NCBI RefSeq assembly: GCF_902804485.1
Contig: NZ_CADCST010000065.1
Span: 1 to 64,000, forward strand
DNA: 64,000 bases
Reading direction: 5' to 3'
Origin: Flavobacterium collinsii
GTDB taxonomy: Bacteria; Bacteroidota; Bacteroidia; Flavobacteriales; Flavobacteriaceae
Both the position numbers and the translations under genes were made by a program. Shown here one piece after another: positions 16,397 through 24,967 of this stretch. The notes below the pieces were generated by a model. That model searched no databases. It worked only from the letters and a program-made list of their open reading frames with translations, and had not been told where the DNA came from. Position 1 is the first letter of the stretch. Every line of letters begins with the position of its first letter.

Positions 16397-16957
16397 TTAA
16401 TCATGAATCGATATGGAATCTTTTTCGATATTATTTTCTTCAATTTTTTTGTGCAATATTTTTTTTAATGTTATTTCATCATATTCTATTAAGGTCAGAT
16501 TTAGGGAAAATAAGAGACGATTACCAATACTCTTTTTAATGGCTTTTTTGCGAGTTCTTATATCAGTAATTTTATTGATGAAAATCTCTGATTCTTTGGC
16601 ATAAATGCACAATGTTTTTTTTTCTTCACTATACCCTTTTAAGGCACTCCACGGAACCAAACCTATTCCTGAATATTTATTCTCAAAAAATTCAATGCCT
16701 GAATCAGATAATTTTGCAAAACCATTAGTTAATTGTAAGATTTTAATAAGACGATATAATTGGATTAAAAGGAGAATAGTACCCACTAATCCAATGATTA
16801 GAAGTTCGGGACAGTAGTAGTTTTCTGTGAAAAGATGCCTGGATCCTTCCCAAAAGAAACTGATGCTGAGAAGTAACAAAAGACAAAAAAAGATTATAAG
16901 ACCATAGACGGTTTTCTTTTTTACATTAATTGTCAAGGGTAATATTGGAGTGTTCAT
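16397..16957 (-). CDS. Two-TM membrane protein with PH-like domain (STM3941-like)
   Basis: A 186-residue protein with two transmembrane helices (about 17-36 and 50-70), followed by a soluble domain of about 100 residues with the pattern LTNGFAKLSDSGIEFF ... GLVPWSALKGYSEEKKTLCI. This resembles the PH-like domain of the STM3941 group of small membrane proteins. It is the first gene of operon A, starting about 125 bp downstream of the P1 element. Role unknown; it may anchor the ankyrin and zinc-ribbon proteins at the membrane (inferred). Confidence 0.55.
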   Translation of the reverse strand: MNTPILPLTINVKKKTVYGLIIFFCLLLLLSISFFWEGSRHLFTENYYCPELLIIGLVGTILLLIQLYRLIKILQLTNGFAKLSDSGIEFFENKYSGIGLVPWSALKGYSEEKKTLCIYAKESEIFINKITDIRTRKKAIKKSIGNRLLFSLNLTLIEYDEITLKKILHKKIEENNIEKDSISIHD

Positions 16958-17082
16958 TCCGCTTTATTTTTAGAAGTTATGATTATTTTAAAAAGTGCTT
17001 TGTCATATTTTAAGTGATGTGTAATTTTTTAATGCTTGAAAAAAGTAATTACGTTATATGTATTTTTTGCATTTTTGCATGT

Positions 17083-17214
17083 AAAATTTACGCGAATTTA
17101 ACCCACTGTTATAGATAATAACAGGAGGTTTAAATAACTGGCAGAACGATGAAATAACTGGTCGAATGACCGAATAACTGGTTGTTATTCGTATAAATGG
17201 TAAAGCTTAAAAGG
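17083..17214 (-). promoter_or_regulatory. P1: 132-bp regulatory repeat upstream of operon A (copy at 31146-31277)
   Basis: It matches P2 at about 125 of 132 positions with no gaps. Read on the minus strand it carries three CCAGTTATT sites (plus-strand AATAACTGG at 17133-17141, 17153-17161, 17173-17181) at exactly 20-bp spacing, about two helix turns. Downstream of them is a palindrome, CTGTTAT-N5-ATAACAG (17106-17124). The layout suggests a shared operator for a regulator that binds direct repeats, LytTR-like in spacing. The regulator is not identified. Confidence 0.7.
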
Positions 17215-17297
17215 ACAGTTTGATGTGGTTTTTTTGCAGTTAACAGTATAGATTGAAAAGAAAGGGGAGTAGTGGTTTATTTAGAGATAAATCATAG

Positions 17298-17409
17298 GAT
17301 CGTAATTCAACCACAACGCTTAAACGTAAGTCCGCTTTGTACAAGGCTTATATATACAATAATTCAGGATTATAAAATTGCCCCGCTATGGTGGGGCAAT
17401 TTTTGTTTT
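17298..17409. repeat. T2: 112-bp direct repeat with bidirectional terminator (copy of T1)
   Basis: It differs from T1 at three positions. Two lie in the hairpin (17377-17400), now ATTGCCCCGC-TATG-GTGGGGCAAT. One turns a G-C pair into G-U and the other turns an outer U-G into U-A, so the stem is kept. It follows the SWIM gene on the minus strand, as T1 follows the ankyrin gene. The 83 bp between P1 and T2 holds no gene. Confidence 0.85.
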
Positions 17410-17427
17410 AAGAAAAGGGCATTACTG

Positions 17428-18756
17428 TTAGGAGATCATCATCTTAACGCCCAGAATATGCTTGCAAATTCCTCTTTTGCCCTGATAAGCTGTAAACCAG
17501 TCACAGGTGCATTTTTGCGAATTAGCATCGATAATTACTTTGTGTAAAACGCCTGTACCTTTTACTTTAGCTTCGATATAATTGGCTTTTCGTTCTACGA
17601 TTTGGATATCTTCATTATCGATTAGTTTTTTTGCATTTTTAAGTCTGGGGTTTAATGACAAAATTCGCTCGGTTTTAAACGGGAGACGACGGTAGAAATG
17701 TGATTTTTCGCTTAAATCATAGCCTAATAAACCCATTGAAGATAAATTAGAGGTCAGATTATCCATGGTTCCAAAATCAATGTTGTTTTCTATTGAAAGC
17801 ATTGTTGGGTCAAAAGTTTCATTTGACTTTAGTAAACTGTTTAAACCATAAACCCATTCGATTGGTAAGTTCTCGGTCATGGTTTCCAGAACGTTTCCTT
17901 CGCCTGAAAAACCGCGGTAGGGATCTGGCGAAAATGCCATTAGCAGCTGCATTTTGCCAAACTCACAGACAATCGAGCAGGTTTGTTGATCTGATGATTC
18001 GTAAACAAAGATTTTATCGACGATAGAAAGAATTCCTTCTAACAATCGTAATCGATGCACTCCTCCTATACGCACGCTGTCAGCTGTTGTCAAAGTCGAA
18101 AGCACAAATTTTCCGGCTCTTTTGCTAATAAAAAAATCACCTTTTATATTTCCTTTTGGTAAACTTTGAAACAATTGTATGGTCTGAATTTTATTGAGTT
18201 CAAACTTTAGATCCATATCTGCCAGATAGAGCTGAACGCTTGTTAGGCCTTTGATCCAGCGCAGGGGTAAGGTTACTTTTTTTTCGATCACTTTTGCCTT
18301 GCTCGTAATTACCTGAACGTCTTGCTGACCTACAGCAAGCGTTACTTTTTCGTTTTTTTGAATGGCATTCAACGCATTAAGCATTGGATCATTAAAATCG
18401 ACATTGGTTGTTCCGCTGGCAATAAATTCACCGTCAATGGCTTCGGGTTTCATGTCCAGTCGTACATATACGCCATTACAGGACGAAAAGCCTTCAAAAC
18501 GCAATCGTTCTGATCCTGCCGAAACAATAGGATCACGCAAACTTGGCGGAACGGGACCAAAACTGGTACGAACTACTTTGGCAATTGTAGTCCAGCATTT
18601 TGCAGTAATATAAGGATCAGTCAAACTTCCCCAGAAAAAGCAGGGTATGTTATTGATTTCTTCAATTTCGGTTTGGTGCGCCAGAACCAGATTATTGATT
18701 CCCTTTGTCTTGCTGTAGGTCGAAATTCCTTTATAATTATATTCTAAATCTGTCAT
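17428..18756 (-). CDS. SWIM zinc-finger protein
   Basis: A 442-residue cytoplasmic protein. Its end carries a SWIM zinc finger of the form CxCx(n)CxH: Cys416, Cys418, Cys431 and His433 within KCTCDWFTAYQGKRGICKHI. SWIM fingers bind DNA or proteins. The first 400 residues are a mixed alpha/beta region without an enzyme motif I can name, though bacterial SWIM proteins with this layout are common next to WGR or DUF4132-type genes. It is the last gene of operon B, 6 bp after the WGR1 stop, so surely co-transcribed. Probably the partner of the WGR proteins. Confidence 0.85.
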   Translation of the reverse strand: MTDLEYNYKGISTYSKTKGINNLVLAHQTEIEEINNIPCFFWGSLTDPYITAKCWTTIAKVVRTSFGPVPPSLRDPIVSAGSERLRFEGFSSCNGVYVRLDMKPEAIDGEFIASGTTNVDFNDPMLNALNAIQKNEKVTLAVGQQDVQVITSKAKVIEKKVTLPLRWIKGLTSVQLYLADMDLKFELNKIQTIQLFQSLPKGNIKGDFFISKRAGKFVLSTLTTADSVRIGGVHRLRLLEGILSIVDKIFVYESSDQQTCSIVCEFGKMQLLMAFSPDPYRGFSGEGNVLETMTENLPIEWVYGLNSLLKSNETFDPTMLSIENNIDFGTMDNLTSNLSSMGLLGYDLSEKSHFYRRLPFKTERILSLNPRLKNAKKLIDNEDIQIVERKANYIEAKVKGTGVLHKVIIDANSQKCTCDWFTAYQGKRGICKHILGVKMMIS

Positions 18757-18762
18757 GTTTTG

Positions 18763-21700
18763 TTATTTTAAAATCTGCTTAATCAAGGATTTAAGCGAAG
18801 CATTGTCTTTCCATTGCTCAAAAAAAGTAATTACTTTTTCTGCTGGTTTCTGGTTGGTTTTGATCAAAACATCGACGTAGTTTTCGACCATTTTCTTGAA
18901 ATTTGTCGGTAGTTCCTGTAACTCCAAATGAGCAAAAAAGACATTGAAGAATTTCAGTAATGCACTGTTTTGTAAAGGCGAAACATCTTTTATGGCGCCT
19001 ATACCGTCTGCGATACGTGTGAACCTGCCATGATTTCTGGATACCAAAAAAGCTTGTTTTTGAGCAAATGCGTCCATATCTATCTCCTGTCTTTCGACCA
19101 GATTAATTAATTCTTCTGCTGCCAATAATCTTATCTCTTTATCTTCCTCAAAGAAACAACTGCAAAATAAAAACAACGTGATATTTGAGAATTGGAATTC
19201 CGGTTTACTTGTCAGATTCAAAAATGCCTTTAGTTGCAATTTTGGTTGACCACCATCCCTAAATCGTAATAAAAAAATCCCCAATGCATCTGAATTTTGT
19301 GGCGTATAACTGTGCCAGGAATTGACACTGACCCAAATGGCGATCTCATCGTGGTAAATATTAAGACTATACAATAAGCACTCATTTGGAAGTTTATAAT
19401 AACTAGGTATGTTAAGCCACTCACTATTACGCCTATAACTATAAGCCCCGTATTTTTCATAACTGTCATCCTCGAAAGTCCAGTCACTCCATTTTTTATT
19501 AATTATCACTTCTGGATTATAAGGAGCTCCCACAAAGAAAATATTTTTTAAATAGGTAGTCTCAAATTCGGGGAAAACAGCAGTAGGATAAAAAGTTCGT
19601 GCCGCAACAGCCCAAACCGCTATCATGTTTTCCTGATTGCCTTTTTCCTCTTCAGGCAAATCTTTTGAAGCTAAAGAGGTCGTATTAAATTCGATTTTTT
19701 CGCTTACACCCAGACAAAATGACAACAAAGGCTTAAGTTCCCCTTCAACTTGATCTAATAAAGCAATTGCCTCTTCGACTTTTTCTCTGGGCATACGGGC
19801 AATTGCAAAGGCTAAATCTACAAAATCAATTTCTTCATTTGTTTTCTGATAAGCAATGATCCTTTCCAATAAAACCTTCGGAGCAATCCAATAGGGTTTA
19901 TGGCTAGGAAAAGAAAGCAATGGCAGCTTAGAATTGGATTCCATTTTAAGCTGTATTTTTTCTAATAAGCGTAGACTTAAACCATTGATAGTTTTTTCAG
20001 ATCGATTTCTAAAACCACCGTCAAATTTTACGTTGATATTGGCTATTTTTTGGCATAAGAATCTCTTCATCTCTCTTTGATGAAGAGATAAAGACTCTCT
20101 TTCAATCTGCCGTACATACGGCTGTAATTGTTCACTGTAATCATCAGGAAATAAATCAAGCTGCTGGATATAGGCGTTCATCAGGATTTCAGTATCTAAC
20201 ACTTTTCTCGAAGAAATAAATTTTCCAAACTGAAATAAAATCGCATTCCAATCCTTTGGCAATGTAACTTCTTCTATAAGCAGCAATTCTTTTTTGGGGA
20301 TATATCTATATTCTTCGAATGAGGTATCAGCAATGGTTAAAGCATCCTGACCTAAGAAGGCAGCTAAATCAAATTTGATGCTTCCCTGTATTAAAGTACC
20401 GTACGATAACAGCTTTTCTTTAAGAGCCTCATCTTTTGCATTAGCAATTTTCATAATAATTTTTGTCGCACGTTCCTGCAAAGTCAGGTCTTCAATTACA
20501 TACACATGTGCAATAATGGATGTTATAGCAGTGTTCAATTTTGGATTAGCCTCACTTAACTTTTCAAGAATAGGCAACACATTTTTGATGGCTGTTTTAC
20601 AGTCGCTTCGCATCATTAAAGGCTCGAGCCATTCCAGAAATGATTGGGCATTAAATTTAGGATGATCGTATATTTTTTTTACCAAGTCGATTCCGTAGCT
20701 GGTTATAGGAGGGAACGAACAATGTAAAAGCGAAAAAATATTTTCCTGATGTATAATCAGTTCGTCTTCTGTTGGATTGAATTCTTCAATTCTTTTTCTA
20801 AAGAAAGTCTTCAGATCATTTTTCCATTCTTTGGTTTGAATTTGAATGGTATTTTTAAAAAAGAAAGCACGATCCATTTTTTTCTCATCAAGTAAAGATT
20901 TGTAGAAAAGCGCCCAAATACTAAACAGATTATCGCTTTGCTGACCATTATACCTAAAGAAAACTTTATGAACAGCCGTTTCGTAATTGAATATTTCAGG
21001 AATGTCTCGCTGATAAGCTGTTTTATCTGCCAAAAACTTAGCAATAACAAATTCTATTCCCTTTTCATATTTCCAATCATTTGATAGCGCCAAACACATA
21101 GCAAATAATTCTGGATTGAATTGGATCAATCCCAACTCTTCAAACTGACGCAAAATAGTGTATCTAAACCTTAGCCACTCTACTGATCTTCTCACTTTAC
21201 CCAGAATAAAAGTTTCCAGCCAATCTGGCCTTGCCCATTGAAGGACTTCTAATACATACGGTTTCTGATCTGCTTCGTCTAACAAGTGAAGCGCTTCATC
21301 CCAAGGATTAATCTGGTTTCTGCTAAATAATGCAATAGCGCTCAACGTAATAATTTCTTTTTGAATAGAATCTCCTCTCGTTTCCCCTATCATAATTGGA
21401 AGTAAATCTGCACTCATTCCTGGTTTAACTTCAATATTGTAGGTTTCTTTATTTTTGGGAACCCAACGTACGTATTCGGTCCAATAGCTTTTACATTCCT
21501 TAATGTGTTTTTTTAAAGCTTCAATATTGTCTTCTGAATTTTTTTTCAGGAAAGGCAATAACCTATCGATATCTTTTGTCTTTATAATATCGTCGTATTC
21601 TTGTAAAATAGCTGCGATTACTGCTTTATCCGTTTTGGGCTTTAAAACGATACGAACATCATCCGTTTCAGAATATCCTTTTTTTATTTTTTCTGCCACC

Positions 21701-21867
21701 AGTTTCTCGGCAGTTTTCAGGCATTCTTCCTCGGTGGCAAAACTTTTAGTTTGCGAAATTCCCGCTGTTCCGTTTTTACCGTAGGTTACTTTAAATTGAG
21801 ATCCTGTTACTTCGATCTCCCAAAACTTATCGGAATTTCCATCTATGTGTTTTAAACTCTTTTTCAT
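18763..21867 (-). CDS. WGR-domain giant protein, paralogue 1 (1034 aa)
   Basis: It starts with a WGR domain (residues about 5-70: [17 protein letters not shown], then [15 protein letters not shown]). The family's Trp-Gly-Arg is YGK here. About 950 mostly helical residues follow, likely a HEAT-like solenoid of the kind annotated DUF6493/DUF7824/DUF7825; these names are from memory. WGR domains in PARP1 bind DNA ends, so nucleic-acid binding is the best guess. Its last 72 codons (18803-19019) are almost identical to those of paralogue 3, while the linker after the WGR domain resembles paralogue 2. That mosaic pattern suggests gene conversion. Fourth gene of operon B. Confidence 0.8.
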   Translation of the reverse strand: MKKSLKHIDGNSDKFWEIEVTGSQFKVTYGKNGTAGISQTKSFATEEECLKTAEKLVAEKIKKGYSETDDVRIVLKPKTDKAVIAAILQEYDDIIKTKDIDRLLPFLKKNSEDNIEALKKHIKECKSYWTEYVRWVPKNKETYNIEVKPGMSADLLPIMIGETRGDSIQKEIITLSAIALFSRNQINPWDEALHLLDEADQKPYVLEVLQWARPDWLETFILGKVRRSVEWLRFRYTILRQFEELGLIQFNPELFAMCLALSNDWKYEKGIEFVIAKFLADKTAYQRDIPEIFNYETAVHKVFFRYNGQQSDNLFSIWALFYKSLLDEKKMDRAFFFKNTIQIQTKEWKNDLKTFFRKRIEEFNPTEDELIIHQENIFSLLHCSFPPITSYGIDLVKKIYDHPKFNAQSFLEWLEPLMMRSDCKTAIKNVLPILEKLSEANPKLNTAITSIIAHVYVIEDLTLQERATKIIMKIANAKDEALKEKLLSYGTLIQGSIKFDLAAFLGQDALTIADTSFEEYRYIPKKELLLIEEVTLPKDWNAILFQFGKFISSRKVLDTEILMNAYIQQLDLFPDDYSEQLQPYVRQIERESLSLHQREMKRFLCQKIANINVKFDGGFRNRSEKTINGLSLRLLEKIQLKMESNSKLPLLSFPSHKPYWIAPKVLLERIIAYQKTNEEIDFVDLAFAIARMPREKVEEAIALLDQVEGELKPLLSFCLGVSEKIEFNTTSLASKDLPEEEKGNQENMIAVWAVAARTFYPTAVFPEFETTYLKNIFFVGAPYNPEVIINKKWSDWTFEDDSYEKYGAYSYRRNSEWLNIPSYYKLPNECLLYSLNIYHDEIAIWVSVNSWHSYTPQNSDALGIFLLRFRDGGQPKLQLKAFLNLTSKPEFQFSNITLFLFCSCFFEEDKEIRLLAAEELINLVERQEIDMDAFAQKQAFLVSRNHGRFTRIADGIGAIKDVSPLQNSALLKFFNVFFAHLELQELPTNFKKMVENYVDVLIKTNQKPAEKVITFFEQWKDNASLKSLIKQILK

Positions 21868-21888
21868 TTTAATATGTTTAAGTAAAGT

Positions 21889-24800
21889 TTATTTTGAAAT
21901 CTGCTTAATCAGGGATTTAAGCGAAGGATTATCTTTCCATTGCTCAAAAAAAGTAATTGCTTTTTCTGCTGGTTTTTGATTCGTTTTTGTTAGAACATCG
22001 ATATAATTTTCGACTAGTTTCTTGAAATTTGCAGGCAGTTTTTCTTTTACATCTAAATGTTCAAAAAGAGAGTTTAACAGTTTTAATAAAGAACTGTTAT
22101 GTAAGGGTGAGACATCTTTTAAAGTAATAATACAATCTGTCATGCGTGAGAATACCCCGTAATTTCCTGCTAACAGAAAAGCGAATTTTTGAGCTAAAGT
22201 ATCAACATCGATTGCTTGCCTTTCAACTAAATTAATTAATTCGTCTGAGGCCAATAACTTTATCTCTTTACTCTCCTGAAAAAAACAACATGCATACAAA
22301 AGCAAACTGATATCTGAAAACTGAAATTCTGGTCTACTTATCAAATTCAAGAATCCTTTTAATTCCTGTTTTACTCCACTTGTGGTATAGCTGGATTCTA
22401 ATAAGATCAGTGCCAGTGCATCTGTGTTTTGAGGTGTAAGACTATGCCAGTAAAACATATTTCCAGCTTCGTTTAAATTGTTTTCCCACCTTCTGGATCT
22501 TGTATAAATATCCAAACTGTACAACAAATAATTTGGTATTTCTGCATAATTAGGCATATCGAACCTTAACTCATACCAAGAGGGTGATCGAGTTATTTCA
22601 CCGTTTATATAGTACCATTCCTTCGATTCTTCATTAAATATGATTTCTGGTACAAAAGGACTGACAACAAACGGGACATCTTTTAGATACGTATTTTCAA
22701 ATTCAGAAAAAGTAGCATTAGGGTAAAAAGTTCGTGCTGCAACAGCCCAAAGAACCATGATTTCAGTTTCTAGATTGCCCTTTCTATCCATAGGCAATCC
22801 TTTGGGGAATAAAGATTTCGGATTTAATTCGATTTTTTCGTTTACACCCAAACAAAATGACAGCAAAGACTTGAGCTCCCCTTCAACTTGATCTAATAAC
22901 GGAATAGCCTCTGCGACATTTTCTCTAGGCATTCTGGCAATTGCAATTGCTAAATCTAAAAGATCAATTTCTTCATTAGTTTTCTGATAAGCAATAATCC
23001 TTTCTAATAAAACCTTTGGAGCCACCCAATAGGGTTTATGACTTGGAAAGGAAAGCAATGGCAGCTTCGAATTGAATTCGATTTTATGCTCTACTTTTTC
23101 TAATAAGGGTCTAATTAAAAAATAGGTGTTTATTTTTGAGTACTGCCAAAAAGGAGTTTTAACTCCTGTATTACTCATTTTTTCTTGCAAGAATTTACTC
23201 ATCTCTTCTCTATGAATACAAAAACCGTACGTTCCTCCTTGATAATATGCACTACAATCGGCAGGGAATAAATCTCGTTGCTGAATATAGGCATTCATTA
23301 GAATTTCTGCATCCAATATTTCGTCTGAATAAATAAAATTTTTAAAATGAAATAAAAGAGCATTCCAATCCTTTGGTAATATAACTTCTTCTATAAGCAG
23401 TAATTCTTTTTTGGGAGCAAATGCATATTCTTCAAAACCGGCATCATCCACAGTGAATGAATCTTTATTCATCAACTGTTTCAAATTCGATTTAATGTTT
23501 CCCTGCATTAATGAAGCGTAAGAAGACAGTTTCTCTTTAAGCGCTTTATCCTTCGCAGAACCTATTTTTAAGAGTATTTTACTTGCTCGCTCCTGTAAAG
23601 TCAAATCGGCAATCACAAAAATACCTGCTATAATTGAAGCTACCGAATTGTTTAATTTCGGATTGGTTTTGCCAATTTTTTCTAAAATGGGCAAGACGCT
23701 TTTTATTGTCGTTTTGCAGTCGCTTCGCATCATAAGTGGTTCCAGCCATTCGAGAAACGATTTCGTTTTGAATTTAGGATGATCGTAGATTTTTTTTACC
23801 AATTCGATGCCATAATTCGTAATAAGAGGATAGGTATAGTGTAAAAGATTGAATATATTTTCCTGATGCACAATAAGTTCTTCTACCGTAACATTAAACT
23901 CCTCTAATCTTTTTCTAAAAAATAATTTCAGATTATTGTTCCATTCTTTGGTCTGAATCTGAAAAGCATTTTCGATAAAAAAAGATCGATTCATTTTTTT
24001 CTCTTCTAGCAACGACTTGTAAATAGTTCTCCATATAAAACTTTCTATGTTCTCTTCATAATTAAAATATTCAAAATACAAATTTGTTTCATAGTTAAAT
24101 AACTCAGGAATATCTCTTTTATATGCCGTTTTATCATTCAGTAATTTAGTAATGACATCTATTTTTTGTATATCCTTGTTCTCATCACAATACGCCCAAA
24201 TCCTACTTAAACTTAAAGCATATAATTCCGGGTTAAATTGTATGAAATTATGATCTTCCAACTTGCGGAGATTAAGATAGTTAGGAACTGTTCTGTTTCT
24301 TCTTCTTCTAAATCTATCCAGAATGAAACTTTCTAACCAAGTGGGTTTGGCCCATAATAAAATATCAAATGCTTGGGGTTTTAACTCTATTTCTTCTAAT
24401 AATATTAAAAACTGATCCCAGGAATTGATTTCTTTTTTATTAAATAATGCAAGACCGCTCAATGCGATGATTTCTTTTTGACGAAAATCTCCTCTAGTTC
24501 CCCACCTATTTACAATCTTACTGTTTTCCTTTTCAGGAAATTCAGGTTCGCTATATGTTATGCCTTGCGTCCAGTATCTTTTATTTTCGTTAATATGTTC
24601 TTTTAAAATTTCAATATTATCTTTTGAATTTTCTTTCAGAAAAGGCAGTAAGAGATCGATATCTTTTGTCTTTATAATATTGTCGTATTCTTGTAAAATA
24701 GACTCGATTGCTGCTTTATCTGTTTTGGGCTCTGAAGCGACACGAACATCATCCCTTTCTGAGTAGCCTTTTTTTATTTTTTCTGCGACCAGTTTCTCTG

Positions 24801-24957
24801 CGGTTTTCAGGCATTCTTCATTGGTAGAAAATGTCTTGGTTTGAGTGGTTCCCGCTGTTCCGTTTTTGCCGTAGGTTACTGTAAATTGAGATCCTGTTAC
24901 TTCGATCTCCCAGAACTTATCGGAAGTTCCATCTATGTGTTTTAAACTCTTTTTCAT
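21889..24957 (-). CDS. WGR-domain giant protein, paralogue 2 (1022 aa)
   Basis: Same layout as its neighbours: an N-terminal WGR domain with YGK in place of WGR, then a long helical region with conserved blocks ([57 protein letters not shown]) between variable ones. Its C-terminus ([20 protein letters not shown]) groups with paralogue 4, whereas the N-terminal linker (EPKTDKAAIESILQEYD) groups with paralogue 1. The gap to paralogue 1 is 21 bp and has the same AT-rich sequence as the other gaps in the array. No catalytic motif is seen. Confidence 0.8.
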   Translation of the reverse strand: MKKSLKHIDGTSDKFWEIEVTGSQFTVTYGKNGTAGTTQTKTFSTNEECLKTAEKLVAEKIKKGYSERDDVRVASEPKTDKAAIESILQEYDNIIKTKDIDLLLPFLKENSKDNIEILKEHINENKRYWTQGITYSEPEFPEKENSKIVNRWGTRGDFRQKEIIALSGLALFNKKEINSWDQFLILLEEIELKPQAFDILLWAKPTWLESFILDRFRRRRNRTVPNYLNLRKLEDHNFIQFNPELYALSLSRIWAYCDENKDIQKIDVITKLLNDKTAYKRDIPELFNYETNLYFEYFNYEENIESFIWRTIYKSLLEEKKMNRSFFIENAFQIQTKEWNNNLKLFFRKRLEEFNVTVEELIVHQENIFNLLHYTYPLITNYGIELVKKIYDHPKFKTKSFLEWLEPLMMRSDCKTTIKSVLPILEKIGKTNPKLNNSVASIIAGIFVIADLTLQERASKILLKIGSAKDKALKEKLSSYASLMQGNIKSNLKQLMNKDSFTVDDAGFEEYAFAPKKELLLIEEVILPKDWNALLFHFKNFIYSDEILDAEILMNAYIQQRDLFPADCSAYYQGGTYGFCIHREEMSKFLQEKMSNTGVKTPFWQYSKINTYFLIRPLLEKVEHKIEFNSKLPLLSFPSHKPYWVAPKVLLERIIAYQKTNEEIDLLDLAIAIARMPRENVAEAIPLLDQVEGELKSLLSFCLGVNEKIELNPKSLFPKGLPMDRKGNLETEIMVLWAVAARTFYPNATFSEFENTYLKDVPFVVSPFVPEIIFNEESKEWYYINGEITRSPSWYELRFDMPNYAEIPNYLLYSLDIYTRSRRWENNLNEAGNMFYWHSLTPQNTDALALILLESSYTTSGVKQELKGFLNLISRPEFQFSDISLLLYACCFFQESKEIKLLASDELINLVERQAIDVDTLAQKFAFLLAGNYGVFSRMTDCIITLKDVSPLHNSSLLKLLNSLFEHLDVKEKLPANFKKLVENYIDVLTKTNQKPAEKAITFFEQWKDNPSLKSLIKQISK

Positions 24958-24967
24958 TTCAATATTT

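Noticed and set aside
17272..17547. Plus-strand frame of 91 codons across T2 and the SWIM gene end
   Set aside because: It spans a terminator hairpin and the antisense of a real gene; composition is that of a shadow frame.
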